From positions 682,001 through 746,000 of the forward strand of contig NZ_CP161805.1 in assembly GCF_040801785.1 (NCBI RefSeq): 64,000 nt of DNA. The letters run 5' to 3'. The stretch's first letter is position 1, and every line of letters begins with the position of its first letter. The notes under the pieces are model-generated. The model saw nothing but the letters and a program-made list of their open reading frames with translations. It was not told where the DNA came from and made no database searches. Below, in pieces: positions 8,457 to 17,059 of this stretch. The stretch comes from Sulfitobacter sp. LCG007 (GTDB taxonomy: Bacteria; Pseudomonadota; Alphaproteobacteria; Rhodobacterales; Rhodobacteraceae). Made by a program: the position numbers and the translations under genes.

Positions 8457-9589
8457 CCCATTCCCTGACGTTCGACGCGGTCGCCGAGGCGCGTCCCGGC
8501 ACAAGATGGAAGGCGCGCTGGGACCGTTCCTGGCCTGCCTACGAGGCATGGTTCAGGTCCCGAGGCGGGGATGCCGGACCTTCGCGGGCCGATTGCGAGG
8601 CGGCTCTGAGGCGCCACATGCCCGAACTCGTGCCCGTGCACGCCGAGCTGACGCGCCTTGCCGGCGGGGATGACCGCGCGGCGCGCTTCCTGTCGGCATG
8701 GTGCCCGCCCGCTTATCTCGGCGGCTGTTCGGTCGCGGCCTTCTCCAGGGGCGAGGACGTGCGCCTGATCCGCAACTACGACCTCGCACCCGAACTGAAC
8801 GAAGGATTCCTCCTGCGCAGCGAATGGCGCCGGCCGGTGATGGGAATGGTCGAATTCCTCTGGGGTCTTTCGGACGGCATCAACGACGCGGGCCTGTCGG
8901 TCGCGCTGGCCTATGGCGGAAGCAGCGCGACAGGGCAGGGGTTCGGGATCACGACGATCCTGCGCTACCTACTCGAGACCTGCGACACCGTGCCCGAAGC
9001 CCTTGCGAAACTTGCGCGCATTCCCTCTCACATGGCCTACAATCTCGTGCTGGCCGACCGGTCGGGACAGACCGCCTCGGTCGAGCTGGCTGCCGGAGGG
9101 GGCGTCACGCGCTCGGACCTTCCGATCGCGACCAACCACCAGGCGCTCGCTGCGCCGGACCGTCCCGGATTCACGCTGACCCGGGAACGCAGGCGACACC
9201 TCGCGAAGCTGATCACGCTTGACGAGGCGCCGGACCGGATGCGGGCGAGGTTTCTGGAGCCGCCGCTTTTCCAGCGCGGCTATGACAGGGGGTTCGGCAC
9301 GCTCTTCACCGCCGAATACGACCCCGCGGCGTCCGGGATGGTGCTGGCCTGGCCGGGCGTGACATGGAGTCAGAGCATTCAGGATTTCCGAGAGGGCCGG
9401 AAGGAGATCCGGTATGGCGCCGTCGAGGCCCGCGACCCGGTCGACGTGACGCCGCCAGCCGATGCGATCACCGAAGGTATCGACGCGCTTGTGGAGCAGG
9501 CGATTGCCGGCAGGATAGACTGGATGACCTTCGCGCGCCGGATGGCGCAATGGGATGCGGCGGGTGGAAATGCAGGCTCGTCCCGCTGA
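8453..9589 (+). CDS. C45-family acyltransferase/peptidase-like hydrolase (penicillin acyltransferase-like)
   Basis: This 378-residue protein matches the acyl-CoA:6-aminopenicillanate acyltransferase/C45 group. The would-be nucleophile is Cys92 in YLGGCSVAA, followed by RNYDLAP (the NxD motif near residue 108) and SDGINDAGLSVAL. In this Ntn-hydrolase fold the Cys normally becomes the N terminus after self-cleavage, so a propeptide of about 91 residues would be removed. The start overlaps the depolymerase stop by 4 bp, so the two are translated together. The substrate is unknown; many bacterial homologues act on acylated amines rather than penicillins. Confidence 0.82.
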   Translation: MTHSLTFDAVAEARPGTRWKARWDRSWPAYEAWFRSRGGDAGPSRADCEAALRRHMPELVPVHAELTRLAGGDDRAARFLSAWCPPAYLGGCSVAAFSRGEDVRLIRNYDLAPELNEGFLLRSEWRRPVMGMVEFLWGLSDGINDAGLSVALAYGGSSATGQGFGITTILRYLLETCDTVPEALAKLARIPSHMAYNLVLADRSGQTASVELAAGGGVTRSDLPIATNHQALAAPDRPGFTLTRERRRHLAKLITLDEAPDRMRARFLEPPLFQRGYDRGFGTLFTAEYDPAASGMVLAWPGVTWSQSIQDFREGRKEIRYGAVEARDPVDVTPPADAITEGIDALVEQAIAGRIDWMTFARRMAQWDAAGGNAGSSR

Positions 9590-9634
9590 TGTCCCGGGCG
9601 GGCCGCGGACGGGTGGCTGCCGTTGCGTTCTGCG

Positions 9635-10672
9635 CTAGACGCCGGCATCCCTGAAGGAAACCAGCCGCCCGCGCTCCGCGTCCCAGAGTTTCAGGTGCAC
9701 GCAGGCGAAACTCTCCCGCAGGGTAAGCCGCTGAACCTCGGCCAGCCGTGGATGATCCCGCAGGACTTCCGGCAGACGGTAGAACGGGACGCGGCTTTGC
9801 AGGTGATGGACATGGTGCATCCCGATGTTGGCCGTGAGCCAGCGCAGCGGTCCGGGCAAGACGTAATACGAACTGCCATGCGCCGCGGCGTCATGTATCT
9901 GCCAGTCCGGTTCGTTTTCCCATGTGGTGTCCTCGAACTGGTGCTGGACGTAGAACAGCCAAACTCCGATCGAGGCGGCGCCGATCGTCGTGGGCAACCA
10001 GATCAGCAGGACCGGAGCGGGCCCGGCGGCCCAGATCGTCGCGCCGAGCATCGCCGCGACGGCGAGATTGGTTCCCATCGCGCTGATCCAGACTTGCGGC
10101 CCCGACCGCATCAGACCCATGGGCAGCCTGTGCTGGATCAGGAAAAGCCAGATCGGACCAAGGCCGAACATGACCACTGGGTTGCGATAAAGGCGGTAGG
10201 CGACCCTGCGCGGCAGCGACAGCGCGCGGTACTCGGCGACGGTCAGCGTCGTGACATCGCCGATCCCGCGACGGTCGAGATTGCCCGCCGAGGCATGATG
10301 CAGCGCATGCGCGCGTTTCCAGAAGTCGTAGGGTGTCAGTGTCAGCACGCCGATGACCCTGCCGACCCAGTCCGATACCCTGCGGTTGCGGAAGAAGGAT
10401 CCATGGCCGCAGTCGTGCTGGATCATGAAGAGGCGCACCAGAAAGAGCGCGTTCACCAGGGCGAGAAAGACTGCCAGCCAGACGCTGACCGACAGGCTTG
10501 CCCATGCAGCCGCCCAGAGGGCGATGAAGGGCAGGCCGGTGACGGCGAGCTCGAACAGGCTGCGCGTGAGCGAGGGTTCGCGGTATCCCGCGAGGATACG
10601 GACCCAGATCCGGGCGTCGTCAGCCTTTGAAACGGCAGCCGTGCCGCTCAGGTCACCAAACCGCGGAGCCAT
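9635..10672 (-). CDS. Membrane fatty acid desaturase family protein
   Basis: The 345-residue integral membrane protein carries the three histidine boxes of di-iron desaturases/hydroxylases: HDCGH at 86-90, HALHH at 122-126 and HHVHH at 286-290, plus His244 in QHQFED. Four hydrophobic segments lie at about residues 45-85 and 165-245. The frame is open upstream, but the ATG at 10672, just after the stop of the small basic-protein gene, gives the natural family N terminus. It faces the C45 gene tail to tail. It is likely to act on fatty acyl chains; carotenoid hydroxylase-type activity is not excluded. Confidence 0.88.
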   Translation of the reverse strand: MAPRFGDLSGTAAVSKADDARIWVRILAGYREPSLTRSLFELAVTGLPFIALWAAAWASLSVSVWLAVFLALVNALFLVRLFMIQHDCGHGSFFRNRRVSDWVGRVIGVLTLTPYDFWKRAHALHHASAGNLDRRGIGDVTTLTVAEYRALSLPRRVAYRLYRNPVVMFGLGPIWLFLIQHRLPMGLMRSGPQVWISAMGTNLAVAAMLGATIWAAGPAPVLLIWLPTTIGAASIGVWLFYVQHQFEDTTWENEPDWQIHDAAAHGSSYYVLPGPLRWLTANIGMHHVHHLQSRVPFYRLPEVLRDHPRLAEVQRLTLRESFACVHLKLWDAERGRLVSFRDAGV

Positions 10673-10676
10673 GGCG

Positions 10677-10895
10677 CTAGTCACTCGCCTTCGTGGCAGG
10701 TTTGCCAGGACGCTTGGGCTTCGCCGCGGTCTCGTAAGGTTTCGCGTCGCGCTCGAGCCGCGCGGCCCGCAGGCGCTCCTGGTTCCCAGCGCGGGACTCC
10801 GTTTCGGCCCGAATGATATCCCGCGCGATACGCGTGGTCTTGTCAGCAGGCGTCTCGACGGCCGGGTTGAGGATCGAGGAATTTTTGCGAGGCAT
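10677..10895 (-). CDS. Small basic conserved-type protein, function unknown
   Basis: The 72-residue protein begins MPRKNSSILNPAVETPADK and is rich in Arg, Lys, Glu and Ala (RIARDIIRAETESRAGNQER); it is probably helical and nucleic-acid-like in charge. I do not recognise a named family. A GGGAG ribosome-binding site sits just before the ATG at 10895, which supports this start over the longer frame. It ends 4 bp before the desaturase start, so the two are likely co-transcribed. Confidence 0.6.
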   Translation of the reverse strand: MPRKNSSILNPAVETPADKTTRIARDIIRAETESRAGNQERLRAARLERDAKPYETAAKPKRPGKPATKASD

Positions 10896-11029
10896 CGGAA
10901 CTCCCGTTCGTGGTAAAAGCGGGAGACCCGTTCCCCACGGCCGGCGCCCCATTTGTCGCCAGACCTGCATCGACGCGACCGTCCGGACGTCGAAGGCCCT
11001 GACATCTGCGCCGATCAGGATCGAGTGTC

Positions 11030-11050
11030 GGGGCCGGTCAGACCGGCCCC
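11030..11050. terminator. Perfect hairpin downstream of cold-shock gene
   Basis: GGGGCCGGTC and GACCGGCCCC form a perfect 10-bp inverted repeat around one base, 7 bases after the csp stop on the minus strand. No T-run follows on that strand, so it may act as a 3'-end stabiliser or a factor-dependent terminator. Confidence 0.6.
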
Positions 11051-11057
11051 TGTCTCG

Positions 11058-11264
11058 TCATGCGAGGGCGAGGTTGGTCGCCGATTCACGACCATCCCTG
11101 CCGGACTCGATGTCGAAGGTAACCTTCTGGTCGTCCGCGAGCGAACGAAGGCCTGCGCGCTCGAGGGCGGAGGCGTGAACGAACACGTCCTTTCCGCCAC
11201 TCTCAGGCGCGATGAAGCCGAAGCCCTTGCTGCTATTGAACCATTTTACGGTGCCATTGGCCAT
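11058..11264 (-). CDS. CspA-family cold-shock protein
   Basis: This 68-residue single cold-shock domain contains RNP1 KGFGFI and RNP2 VFVHAS, with NGTVKWFN at the N terminus. Such proteins bind single-stranded RNA or DNA and melt secondary structure. TAGGAGA precedes the ATG. A hairpin closes the gene on its 3' side and another potential hairpin lies in the 5' leader (11285-11309). The protein is ordinary in length and sequence. Confidence 0.95.
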   Translation of the reverse strand: MANGTVKWFNSSKGFGFIAPESGGKDVFVHASALERAGLRSLADDQKVTFDIESGRDGRESATNLALA

Positions 11265-11723
11265 AACCGTAGTCTCCTATTAGATGCTGCCCGCGTAGTG
11301 CGGCAGCCTGGCGTTCTCAAACTGTGTCGAAGGTCTGAGCACCGTGCCAGGGAGACAGAATTCCGAAAAAGAAATCGTCGGCCTGTCCCAGATGCGGGTT
11401 TGTCCGCCAAAAAACAAGGGGCAACTTCGGTCTTTCCGGTAAATCGTCGGTGACGCCGGGTTCGGCAAGGCTGAAAAAGCATGCCAGGCGAAGCCCGGGG
11501 GCGGGCTGGCGGCGGTGCGCACGGGATCGTCGAGCCAGGAAGACAGGCGGGCGTGACGGTTGCGCTCGGGACTGCCTGCGGGTATCTGGCGCGCATCATC
11601 CGGACCCGGGGAGAATTCCTGCGGGTGGCTCTCCCGGCCGCCGATCCGCCGGGCAACTCAATCTTTGCAAGATGACCGGGTCGGGCGCTCAGGCCAACCC
11701 GGAATGGAACGGATATACCGAAC
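11265..11723. other. 459-bp intergenic region between csp and sulP
   Basis: This region holds the leader and promoter of the minus-strand cold-shock gene and of the plus-strand SulP gene. I see an inverted repeat GCTGCC/GGCAGC (11285-11309) in the csp leader, about 20 bases before its ribosome-binding site, and a few A/T-rich stretches near 11360-11420 where the csp promoter could lie. Short open frames here have no recognisable features and I do not call them. Confidence 0.45.
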
Positions 11724-13205
11724 ATGAACCTGGACGCCTACAGACGCCAGTGGCTGGGCAACGTGCGCGGCGACCTGCTTTCGGGTCTGGTCGTCGCGCT
11801 CGCCCTCATTCCCGAGGCGATCGCCTTTTCGATCATCGCCGGGGTCGACCCCAAGATCGGGCTCTACGCCTCGTTCTCCATCGCCGTGGTCACGGCGATC
11901 GCCGGGGGGCGGCCCGGGATGATATCGGCCGCTACCGCCGCGACGGCGGTGCTGATGGTCACGCTGGTGGCGGACCACGGGCTTCAATACCTGCTCGCGA
12001 CCACCGTGCTGGCAGGTCTGTTGCAGATCGTCGCCGGAGTCGCGGGGCTCGGTCGGCTCATGCGCTTCGTCTCGCGCTCGGTGATGACCGGTTTCGTCAA
12101 CGCGCTTGCCATCCTCATCTTCATGGCGCAGCTGCCCGAGCTTGTCGGCGTGCCCATGCTGACCTATCCGCTCGTCGTGGCCGGTCTCGCCATCATCTAC
12201 CTCTTTCCCTACCTCACCCGCGCCGTGCCCTCGCCGCTGGTCACGATCATCGTCCTGACCGTTCTGGTGACTGTCATGGGCTGGGACGTTCGCACGGTAG
12301 GCGACATGGGCGAGCTGCCGGACACCCTGCCGGTCTTCCTGCTGCCCGACATACCGCTGACCTTCGAGACGCTCGCCATCATCCTGCCCTATGCGCTGGC
12401 CGTGGCGGTGGTGGGCCTGCTCGAAAGCCTGATGACGGCGAATATCGTGGACGAGCTGACCGCCACCAAATCCGACCGGAATCAGGAATGCATCGGGCAG
12501 GGACTCGCGAATGCGGCGACCGGGTTCATGGGGGGCATGGCCGGGTGTGCGATGATCGGCCAGTCGATCATCAACATCAAGTCGGGCGGCCGCGGTCGAC
12601 TGTCGTGCTTCGCGGCCGGGGTCCTGCTCGTGTTCATGGTGGTCTCGCTCGGAGACGTGGTGGCCCGCATCCCGATGGCCGCGCTTGTGGCGATCATGAT
12701 CATGGTGTCCATCGGCACGTTCTCGTGGTCTTCCCTCAAGCAGCTCAGAACGCATCCGCGATCCTCGTCCATCGTGATGGTCGCGACTGTCGCCACGGTC
12801 GTCTACACGCACAACCTCGCCATCGGCGTCCTGGTCGGCGTCCTGCTGTCCGGCCTGTTCTTCGCCCGCAAGATCTCGCAACTGTTCCGTGTCACCTCTA
12901 CCCTTTCAGACGACGGAACAACGCGGACGTACCGCGTCGAGGGACAGCTCTTCTTTGCCTCCGCCGAGGAATTCATGGCAGCCTTCGATTTCAGGGAAGC
13001 GGTGGAGCGAGTCGTCATCGACGTCAGCGACGCGCATATCTGGGACATCTCGTCGGTGGCCGCGCTCGACATGGCGGTGTTGAAGTTCCGCCGGGAAGGG
13101 GCCGAGCTCGAGATCGTCGGCATGAACGCGGCGTCCGAAACCATCGTCGACCGGCTTGCCCTGCATGACAAGCCGGGCGGCATGGACAAGCTGATGGCGC
13201 ATTGA
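11724..13205 (+). CDS. SulP-family inorganic anion transporter with STAS domain
   Basis: The 493-residue protein has the SulP membrane core ([20 protein letters not shown], then IGLYASF, both family hallmarks) with about ten or more hydrophobic segments, and a C-terminal STAS domain at about residues 395-480 ([20 protein letters not shown]). SulP proteins move sulfate, bicarbonate or other anions; the substrate here is not determined. A universal stress protein follows 13 bp downstream and is probably in the same transcript, a pairing often seen for SulP genes. Confidence 0.93.
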   Translation: MNLDAYRRQWLGNVRGDLLSGLVVALALIPEAIAFSIIAGVDPKIGLYASFSIAVVTAIAGGRPGMISAATAATAVLMVTLVADHGLQYLLATTVLAGLLQIVAGVAGLGRLMRFVSRSVMTGFVNALAILIFMAQLPELVGVPMLTYPLVVAGLAIIYLFPYLTRAVPSPLVTIIVLTVLVTVMGWDVRTVGDMGELPDTLPVFLLPDIPLTFETLAIILPYALAVAVVGLLESLMTANIVDELTATKSDRNQECIGQGLANAATGFMGGMAGCAMIGQSIINIKSGGRGRLSCFAAGVLLVFMVVSLGDVVARIPMAALVAIMIMVSIGTFSWSSLKQLRTHPRSSSIVMVATVATVVYTHNLAIGVLVGVLLSGLFFARKISQLFRVTSTLSDDGTTRTYRVEGQLFFASAEEFMAAFDFREAVERVVIDVSDAHIWDISSVAALDMAVLKFRREGAELEIVGMNAASETIVDRLALHDKPGGMDKLMAH

Positions 13206-13218
13206 GGGAGGAGACGAC

Positions 13219-14070
13219 ATGACAGGCAGGATCATCGCGCTGGTGGACGGCTCCACCTATTCGAAAAGCGTCTGCGAACACGCGGCGTGGATCGCGCGGG
13301 GCGGGGATTACGGGGTCGACCTGCTGCATGTGCTCGGCCGCCGCGAAGGCGGCGCGGGTACAGACCTGTCCGGGGCCATCGCGCTGGGGGCGCGCAGCGC
13401 GCTGCTGGCGGAACTGTCCAGTCTCGACGAGCAGCGCGCGAAGCTGGCGGTGCGCAGGGGGCGGGCAATTCTCGAGGACGCCAAGGCGCTGCTCGACCCT
13501 TCGGGCCTGCCGGTCAGCGCGCAGCTGCGCCACGGTGATCTGATCGAGGCGATCTGCGAAAGGGAGGGCGGCGCCGAAATCATCCTGATCGGCAAGCGCG
13601 GCGAGGCCGCGGACTTCGCGAAGGGCCACCTCGGCTCGAACCTCGAACGCGTCGTGCGCGCCGTGACGAAGCCGCTCTTCATCGCCTCGCGCGCTTTCCG
13701 TCCGATCGAAAGAGTGCTCGTGGCCTATGACGGCAGCGCCAGCGCGATGCGCGCGATCGAGCACGTGTCGCGCTCGCCGCTCTATGCGGGCCTCGGCCTG
13801 CGCGTGGTGACGGTGGGCGCCGCGACCGAGACGGCGCGCAAGCGGCTCGGGGATGCCGCGGCGACGCTGTCGGCGGCCGGGATCGCGGCGGACTCCGAGC
13901 TCCTGCCGGGCGAGCCCGAGGACACGCTCGCCAGGCTCGTGGACGAGGGACAGTTCCAGCACCTCGTCATGGGGGCTTCGGGGCATTCGCGCCTGCGCTC
14001 GCTGTTTGTCGGGTCGACCAGTCTCGAGATGATCCGCACCTGCAAGGTTCCGATCCTGCTGGTGCGGTAA
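13219..14070 (+). CDS. Tandem universal stress protein (two Usp domains)
   Basis: The 283-residue protein contains two UspA folds. Both carry the ATP-binding pattern G-2x-G-9x-G(S/T): one version is GKRGEAADFAKGHLGSN in the first domain (about residues 115-135), and the other is GASGHSRLRSLFVGST near the C terminus. It probably binds ATP and modulates stress survival. AGGGAGGAGACGAC precedes the ATG. Being 13 bp after the sulP gene, it may regulate or accompany that transporter. Confidence 0.92.
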   Translation: MTGRIIALVDGSTYSKSVCEHAAWIARGGDYGVDLLHVLGRREGGAGTDLSGAIALGARSALLAELSSLDEQRAKLAVRRGRAILEDAKALLDPSGLPVSAQLRHGDLIEAICEREGGAEIILIGKRGEAADFAKGHLGSNLERVVRAVTKPLFIASRAFRPIERVLVAYDGSASAMRAIEHVSRSPLYAGLGLRVVTVGAATETARKRLGDAAATLSAAGIAADSELLPGEPEDTLARLVDEGQFQHLVMGASGHSRLRSLFVGSTSLEMIRTCKVPILLVR

Positions 14071-14153
14071 CGGGCCCGGCTCCGGCAACGGCCGCTTCGG
14101 CACTTTTCCGACGGCCCTGGCTTTGTTAACAAGTCGGACGCGGAGGAAACGAG

Positions 14154-15476
14154 ATGACAGAACCAATCGTCCTGATCGCCGGTGGCGGAATCGGCGGGCT
14201 CGCGACAGCCCTGACCCTGAACCAGATCGGTGTGCGCGCCATCGTCTTCGAGAGCGTTCAGGCGCTGCGTCCCCTCGGTGTCGGCATCAATCTCCAGCCG
14301 AACGCGGTACGGGAACTTTTCGATCTGGGTTTCACCGAGGCCGATCTCGATGCGATCGGGATCCAGACGCGCGAATGGGCTCTGGTCGGGCTAAACGGCA
14401 ACGATGTCTATTCGGAACCGCGCGGGCGCGTGGCAGGCTATGAATGGCCGCAATATTCCGTCCATCGCGGCCAGTTGCAGATGATGCTTCACGAAGCCGC
14501 CCGCGCCCGCCTGGGTGGCGACGCGATCCGGCTTGGACAGAAAGTGACCGGCTATCGAAACCGCGACGACGGACGGGTGGAGGCGTTCATCACCCATGCG
14601 GACGGCTCGACCTCGGTCGCGACGGGATCGCTGCTGATCGGCGCCGACGGTTTGCATTCGGCGGTCCGCGCGCAGATGCATCCCGGCCAGCCGCCGGTTC
14701 AGTGGGGCGGCGCCGTGATGTGGCGCGGCACGACCCTGGCCCGACCGATCCGTACCGGCGCCTCTTTCGTCGGCCTCGGAACGCACAGGCAGCGGCTGGT
14801 CTTCTACCCCATTTCGCAACCCGATCCCGACACCGGGCTCGCCACCGTGAACTGGATCGCCGAGGTGACGCTGGACAGCACCGAGGGCCAGGACTCCGGC
14901 GACTGGAACAAGAAGGTGGCGCTGTCCGACTTCCTGCATCATTTCGAGGGCTGGGCATGGGACTGGCTTGACGTTCCGGCGCTGCTGGCGGGGGCGGAGA
15001 ATGTCTGGGAATACCCGATGATCGACCGTGACCCGGTCCCGACCTGGGTCGACGGGTCCGTGGCCCTGCTGGGCGACGCGGCACATGTGATGTACCCCAC
15101 CGGCTCGAACGGGGCGTCACAGGCGATCGTGGATGCGCGGGTCCTTGGCGCCCTGATGCTGGATCACGGGATCACGCGCGCCGCGCTCGATGCCTATGAC
15201 CGGAAGCTCTGTGGTCCGATCTCGGCCGTGATCCTGCGCAATCGCGGCGCGGGTCCCTTCGGCCTGCTGAACCTGATCGACGAACGCTGCGGGGGCACGT
15301 TCGAGAACATCGATGAGATCGTGCCCGCGGCCGAGCGTGACGCCTTCATGGGCGCCTACAAGGCCGCCGCCGGTTTCGCGCTGGAAAGCCTCAATGCGGC
15401 GCCGCCGACGATCCGGCCCGGGGCCGGGGTCGCACCGGGGGGCGGGCGGCAGGACCCGGAACTGGCGCAAGCCTGA
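14154..15476 (+). CDS. FAD-dependent monooxygenase (PhzS/salicylate-hydroxylase-like)
   Basis: The 440-residue flavoprotein shows GGGIGG near residues 10-15, the second FAD/NADPH motif LIGADGLHSAVR, and GDAAHVMYPTGSNGASQAI for binding the pyrophosphate/ribityl part of FAD. This is the class A aromatic hydroxylase group; the FxSVQALRPLGVGINLQPNA region is typical of the flavin-dependent oxidoreductases related to PhzS. GGAGGAAACGAG precedes the ATG. It stands alone between the universal stress gene and a convergent SDR gene; the substrate is unknown. Confidence 0.85.
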   Translation: MTEPIVLIAGGGIGGLATALTLNQIGVRAIVFESVQALRPLGVGINLQPNAVRELFDLGFTEADLDAIGIQTREWALVGLNGNDVYSEPRGRVAGYEWPQYSVHRGQLQMMLHEAARARLGGDAIRLGQKVTGYRNRDDGRVEAFITHADGSTSVATGSLLIGADGLHSAVRAQMHPGQPPVQWGGAVMWRGTTLARPIRTGASFVGLGTHRQRLVFYPISQPDPDTGLATVNWIAEVTLDSTEGQDSGDWNKKVALSDFLHHFEGWAWDWLDVPALLAGAENVWEYPMIDRDPVPTWVDGSVALLGDAAHVMYPTGSNGASQAIVDARVLGALMLDHGITRAALDAYDRKLCGPISAVILRNRGAGPFGLLNLIDERCGGTFENIDEIVPAAERDAFMGAYKAAAGFALESLNAAPPTIRPGAGVAPGGGRQDPELAQA

Positions 15477-15479
15477 CGC

Positions 15480-15524
15480 CAGCGGCGCGTGCCGGTTCCG
15501 GTTGCGCGGGGACGTTGGCCGCTG
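15480..15524. terminator. Possible bidirectional hairpin between convergent genes
   Basis: CAGCGGC (15480-15486) and GCCGCTG (15518-15524) are inverted, with a GC-rich 31-base loop, in the 50-bp gap between the tail-to-tail monooxygenase and SDR genes. There is no T-run; this is weak evidence. Confidence 0.3.
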
Positions 15525-15526
15525 CA

Positions 15527-16264
15527 CTATCGTTTGCCCTTGCCGAAAAGAAGTCTCTGGAACAGTCGGGGCGGCAGCAGGCTGCCCAGCTGAAAGAGCC
15601 AGGCAAAGGGCCTCGGGAAGCTCGTGGAGAAGCGGCCGGACCGCAGGGCGCGGACGACCTCGCGCGCGGCATCCCGGGGCTCCATGATCTGCGGCATCCT
15701 GAAGTCGTTCTTGGCGGTCAGACGGGTCCTGATGTAGCCGGGATTGATCCGCTGCACGCGCACACCCGTGTCCTTGAGATCGACGAGCATGTTTTCGGCC
15801 AGATGCATGAGCGCCGCCTTGCTGACACCATAGCCCATCACGCCGGGCAGACCGGCAAATCCGGCGAGAGATCCGACGATCGCGATCCGTCCCCGGTCTT
15901 TCGCGACCATCTGCGGCACGACCTCTCCCAGAACCCGCAGCGCACCGACGAGATTGACATCGACCATGCGCAGCACCTCTTCCGACTGCCATTCCGCCGC
16001 GCTCATGGGTTCATATTGTCCTGCGGCGTAGATCAGGCAGTCGACATCGCCGGCGTCCGCGACCGCCCGTGACACCGACGCCGGGTCGGTCACGTCCATT
16101 GCGACGGCGCGGGCATCCCGAAGACCGCCTGCGAGGGTTGCCAGCTTTTCCGCGCTGCGGGCCGACAGGACAAGGCGTGCGCCTGCCGCGTCAAGCTCTT
16201 GCGCCAGCGCCGCCCCCAGCCCTTCGCTTGCCCCGACGATCCACCATGTCTTTCCCTCAAACAT
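15527..16264 (-). CDS. Short-chain dehydrogenase/reductase (SDR)
   Basis: This 245-residue classical SDR has a cofactor loop GASEGLG (residues 11-17), AAG at 80-82, catalytic Ser132, Tyr145 and Lys149 (YGVSK). It is the last gene of the minus-strand operon amine oxidase-DUF1365-SDR that faces rpoE-chrR. An SDR in this position is also found at the R. sphaeroides singlet-oxygen locus as I recall it. The C-terminal hydrophobic stretch (PFAWLFQLGSLLPPRLFQRL) may attach it to the membrane, which suggests a lipid-like substrate. Confidence 0.88.
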   Translation of the reverse strand: MFEGKTWWIVGASEGLGAALAQELDAAGARLVLSARSAEKLATLAGGLRDARAVAMDVTDPASVSRAVADAGDVDCLIYAAGQYEPMSAAEWQSEEVLRMVDVNLVGALRVLGEVVPQMVAKDRGRIAIVGSLAGFAGLPGVMGYGVSKAALMHLAENMLVDLKDTGVRVQRINPGYIRTRLTAKNDFRMPQIMEPRDAAREVVRALRSGRFSTSFPRPFAWLFQLGSLLPPRLFQRLLFGKGKR

Positions 16265-16303
16265 CCCGGAGCGCTCCTCTGCACGTCAGTCTGACGGTGT
16301 TTC

Positions 16304-17059
16304 TCATCTGCTCACCTCCTCAAGCGGCGGTTGCGGGTGGGGCCGATAGCGCGCGCCCTTCAGCTTCAGGCGCAGGGCCTGCCAATGGATCAGCACGATG
16401 GTGCGGACCGACGACAGGGGCCGGCGCAGCAGCATGACAAGCACGGCGCGCGACGTCATGGGGATGATTCGGCCGGACAGGGTCGCCAGCAGCGAAACAT
16501 CCGCATCCCGATGTTCGATCCTTATCGCGATCCGCTCGGGGTTCGCGGCGAAGCGGAAGGCATAGCTGCCCCGGATGTCGAGGAATGGCGAGACGTGGAA
16601 CACCTTGTCCGCAACGATCGCATCCGCCGGCCGGATCGGGGTGAAGCCGTCATGGGCGCAGAGATACGAGTGGCGGTCGCCGAAGGTGTTGTTCACCTCG
16701 GCGATCACCGCGCGCAGATCTTCGTCCTCGAGCACGAGCCAGAAGCTCACGGGATTGAACACATGGCCCAGCACACGCGGCTGGGTGAGAAGGCGCAGGC
16801 GGCTGCGCGGCGATCTCCTGTAGCCATGCGCGCGCAGCACCTCCCAGGCCCAGGGTGCGCCCTTGCCGTCGCCGCGCCGCCCGCCGTGATCGCGGTCGTG
16901 GACCGAAAGGACGTTGAACCGGTTGCGGGAGAAAAGCCGCGGCCCGCGCCTGTCTTCGGGGTCGATCAGCACATAGTCCACGGCATGCGTGAAGCGGTTG
17001 GCGATATCGCCGCCCCTGACATGGCTCGTGGAGCCCATCATCAGCTGCGGAGCGCTCAT
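16304..17059 (-). CDS. DUF1365 family protein
   Basis: The 251-residue protein has DUF1365 landmarks: VRGGDIANRFTHAVDYVLID near the N terminus, HGYRRSPRSRLRLLTQPRVLGH and FNPVSFWL in the middle, and the VFHVSPFLD segment. The molecular function of this family is not established; it is consistently found with the FAD amine-oxidase-like protein and lipid-modifying enzymes in RpoE/ChrR-type loci. It overlaps the amine oxidase gene by 4 bp and precedes the SDR gene by 39 bp. It is probably part of a membrane-lipid response to singlet oxygen (inference from context). Confidence 0.9.
   Translation of the reverse strand: MSAPQLMMGSTSHVRGGDIANRFTHAVDYVLIDPEDRRGPRLFSRNRFNVLSVHDRDHGGRRGDGKGAPWAWEVLRAHGYRRSPRSRLRLLTQPRVLGHVFNPVSFWLVLEDEDLRAVIAEVNNTFGDRHSYLCAHDGFTPIRPADAIVADKVFHVSPFLDIRGSYAFRFAANPERIAIRIEHRDADVSLLATLSGRIIPMTSRAVLVMLLRRPLSSVRTIVLIHWQALRLKLKGARYRPHPQPPLEEVSR

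Noticed and set aside
11246-11725. Open frames of 80-159 codons between csp and sulP
   Set aside because: Low-complexity composition with no family resemblance, and they would overlap the csp leader and start.
11706-11727. GGAAC before sulP as an EcfG promoter
   Set aside because: No CGTT at 16-17 bases, and the would-be -10 would fall inside the gene start.
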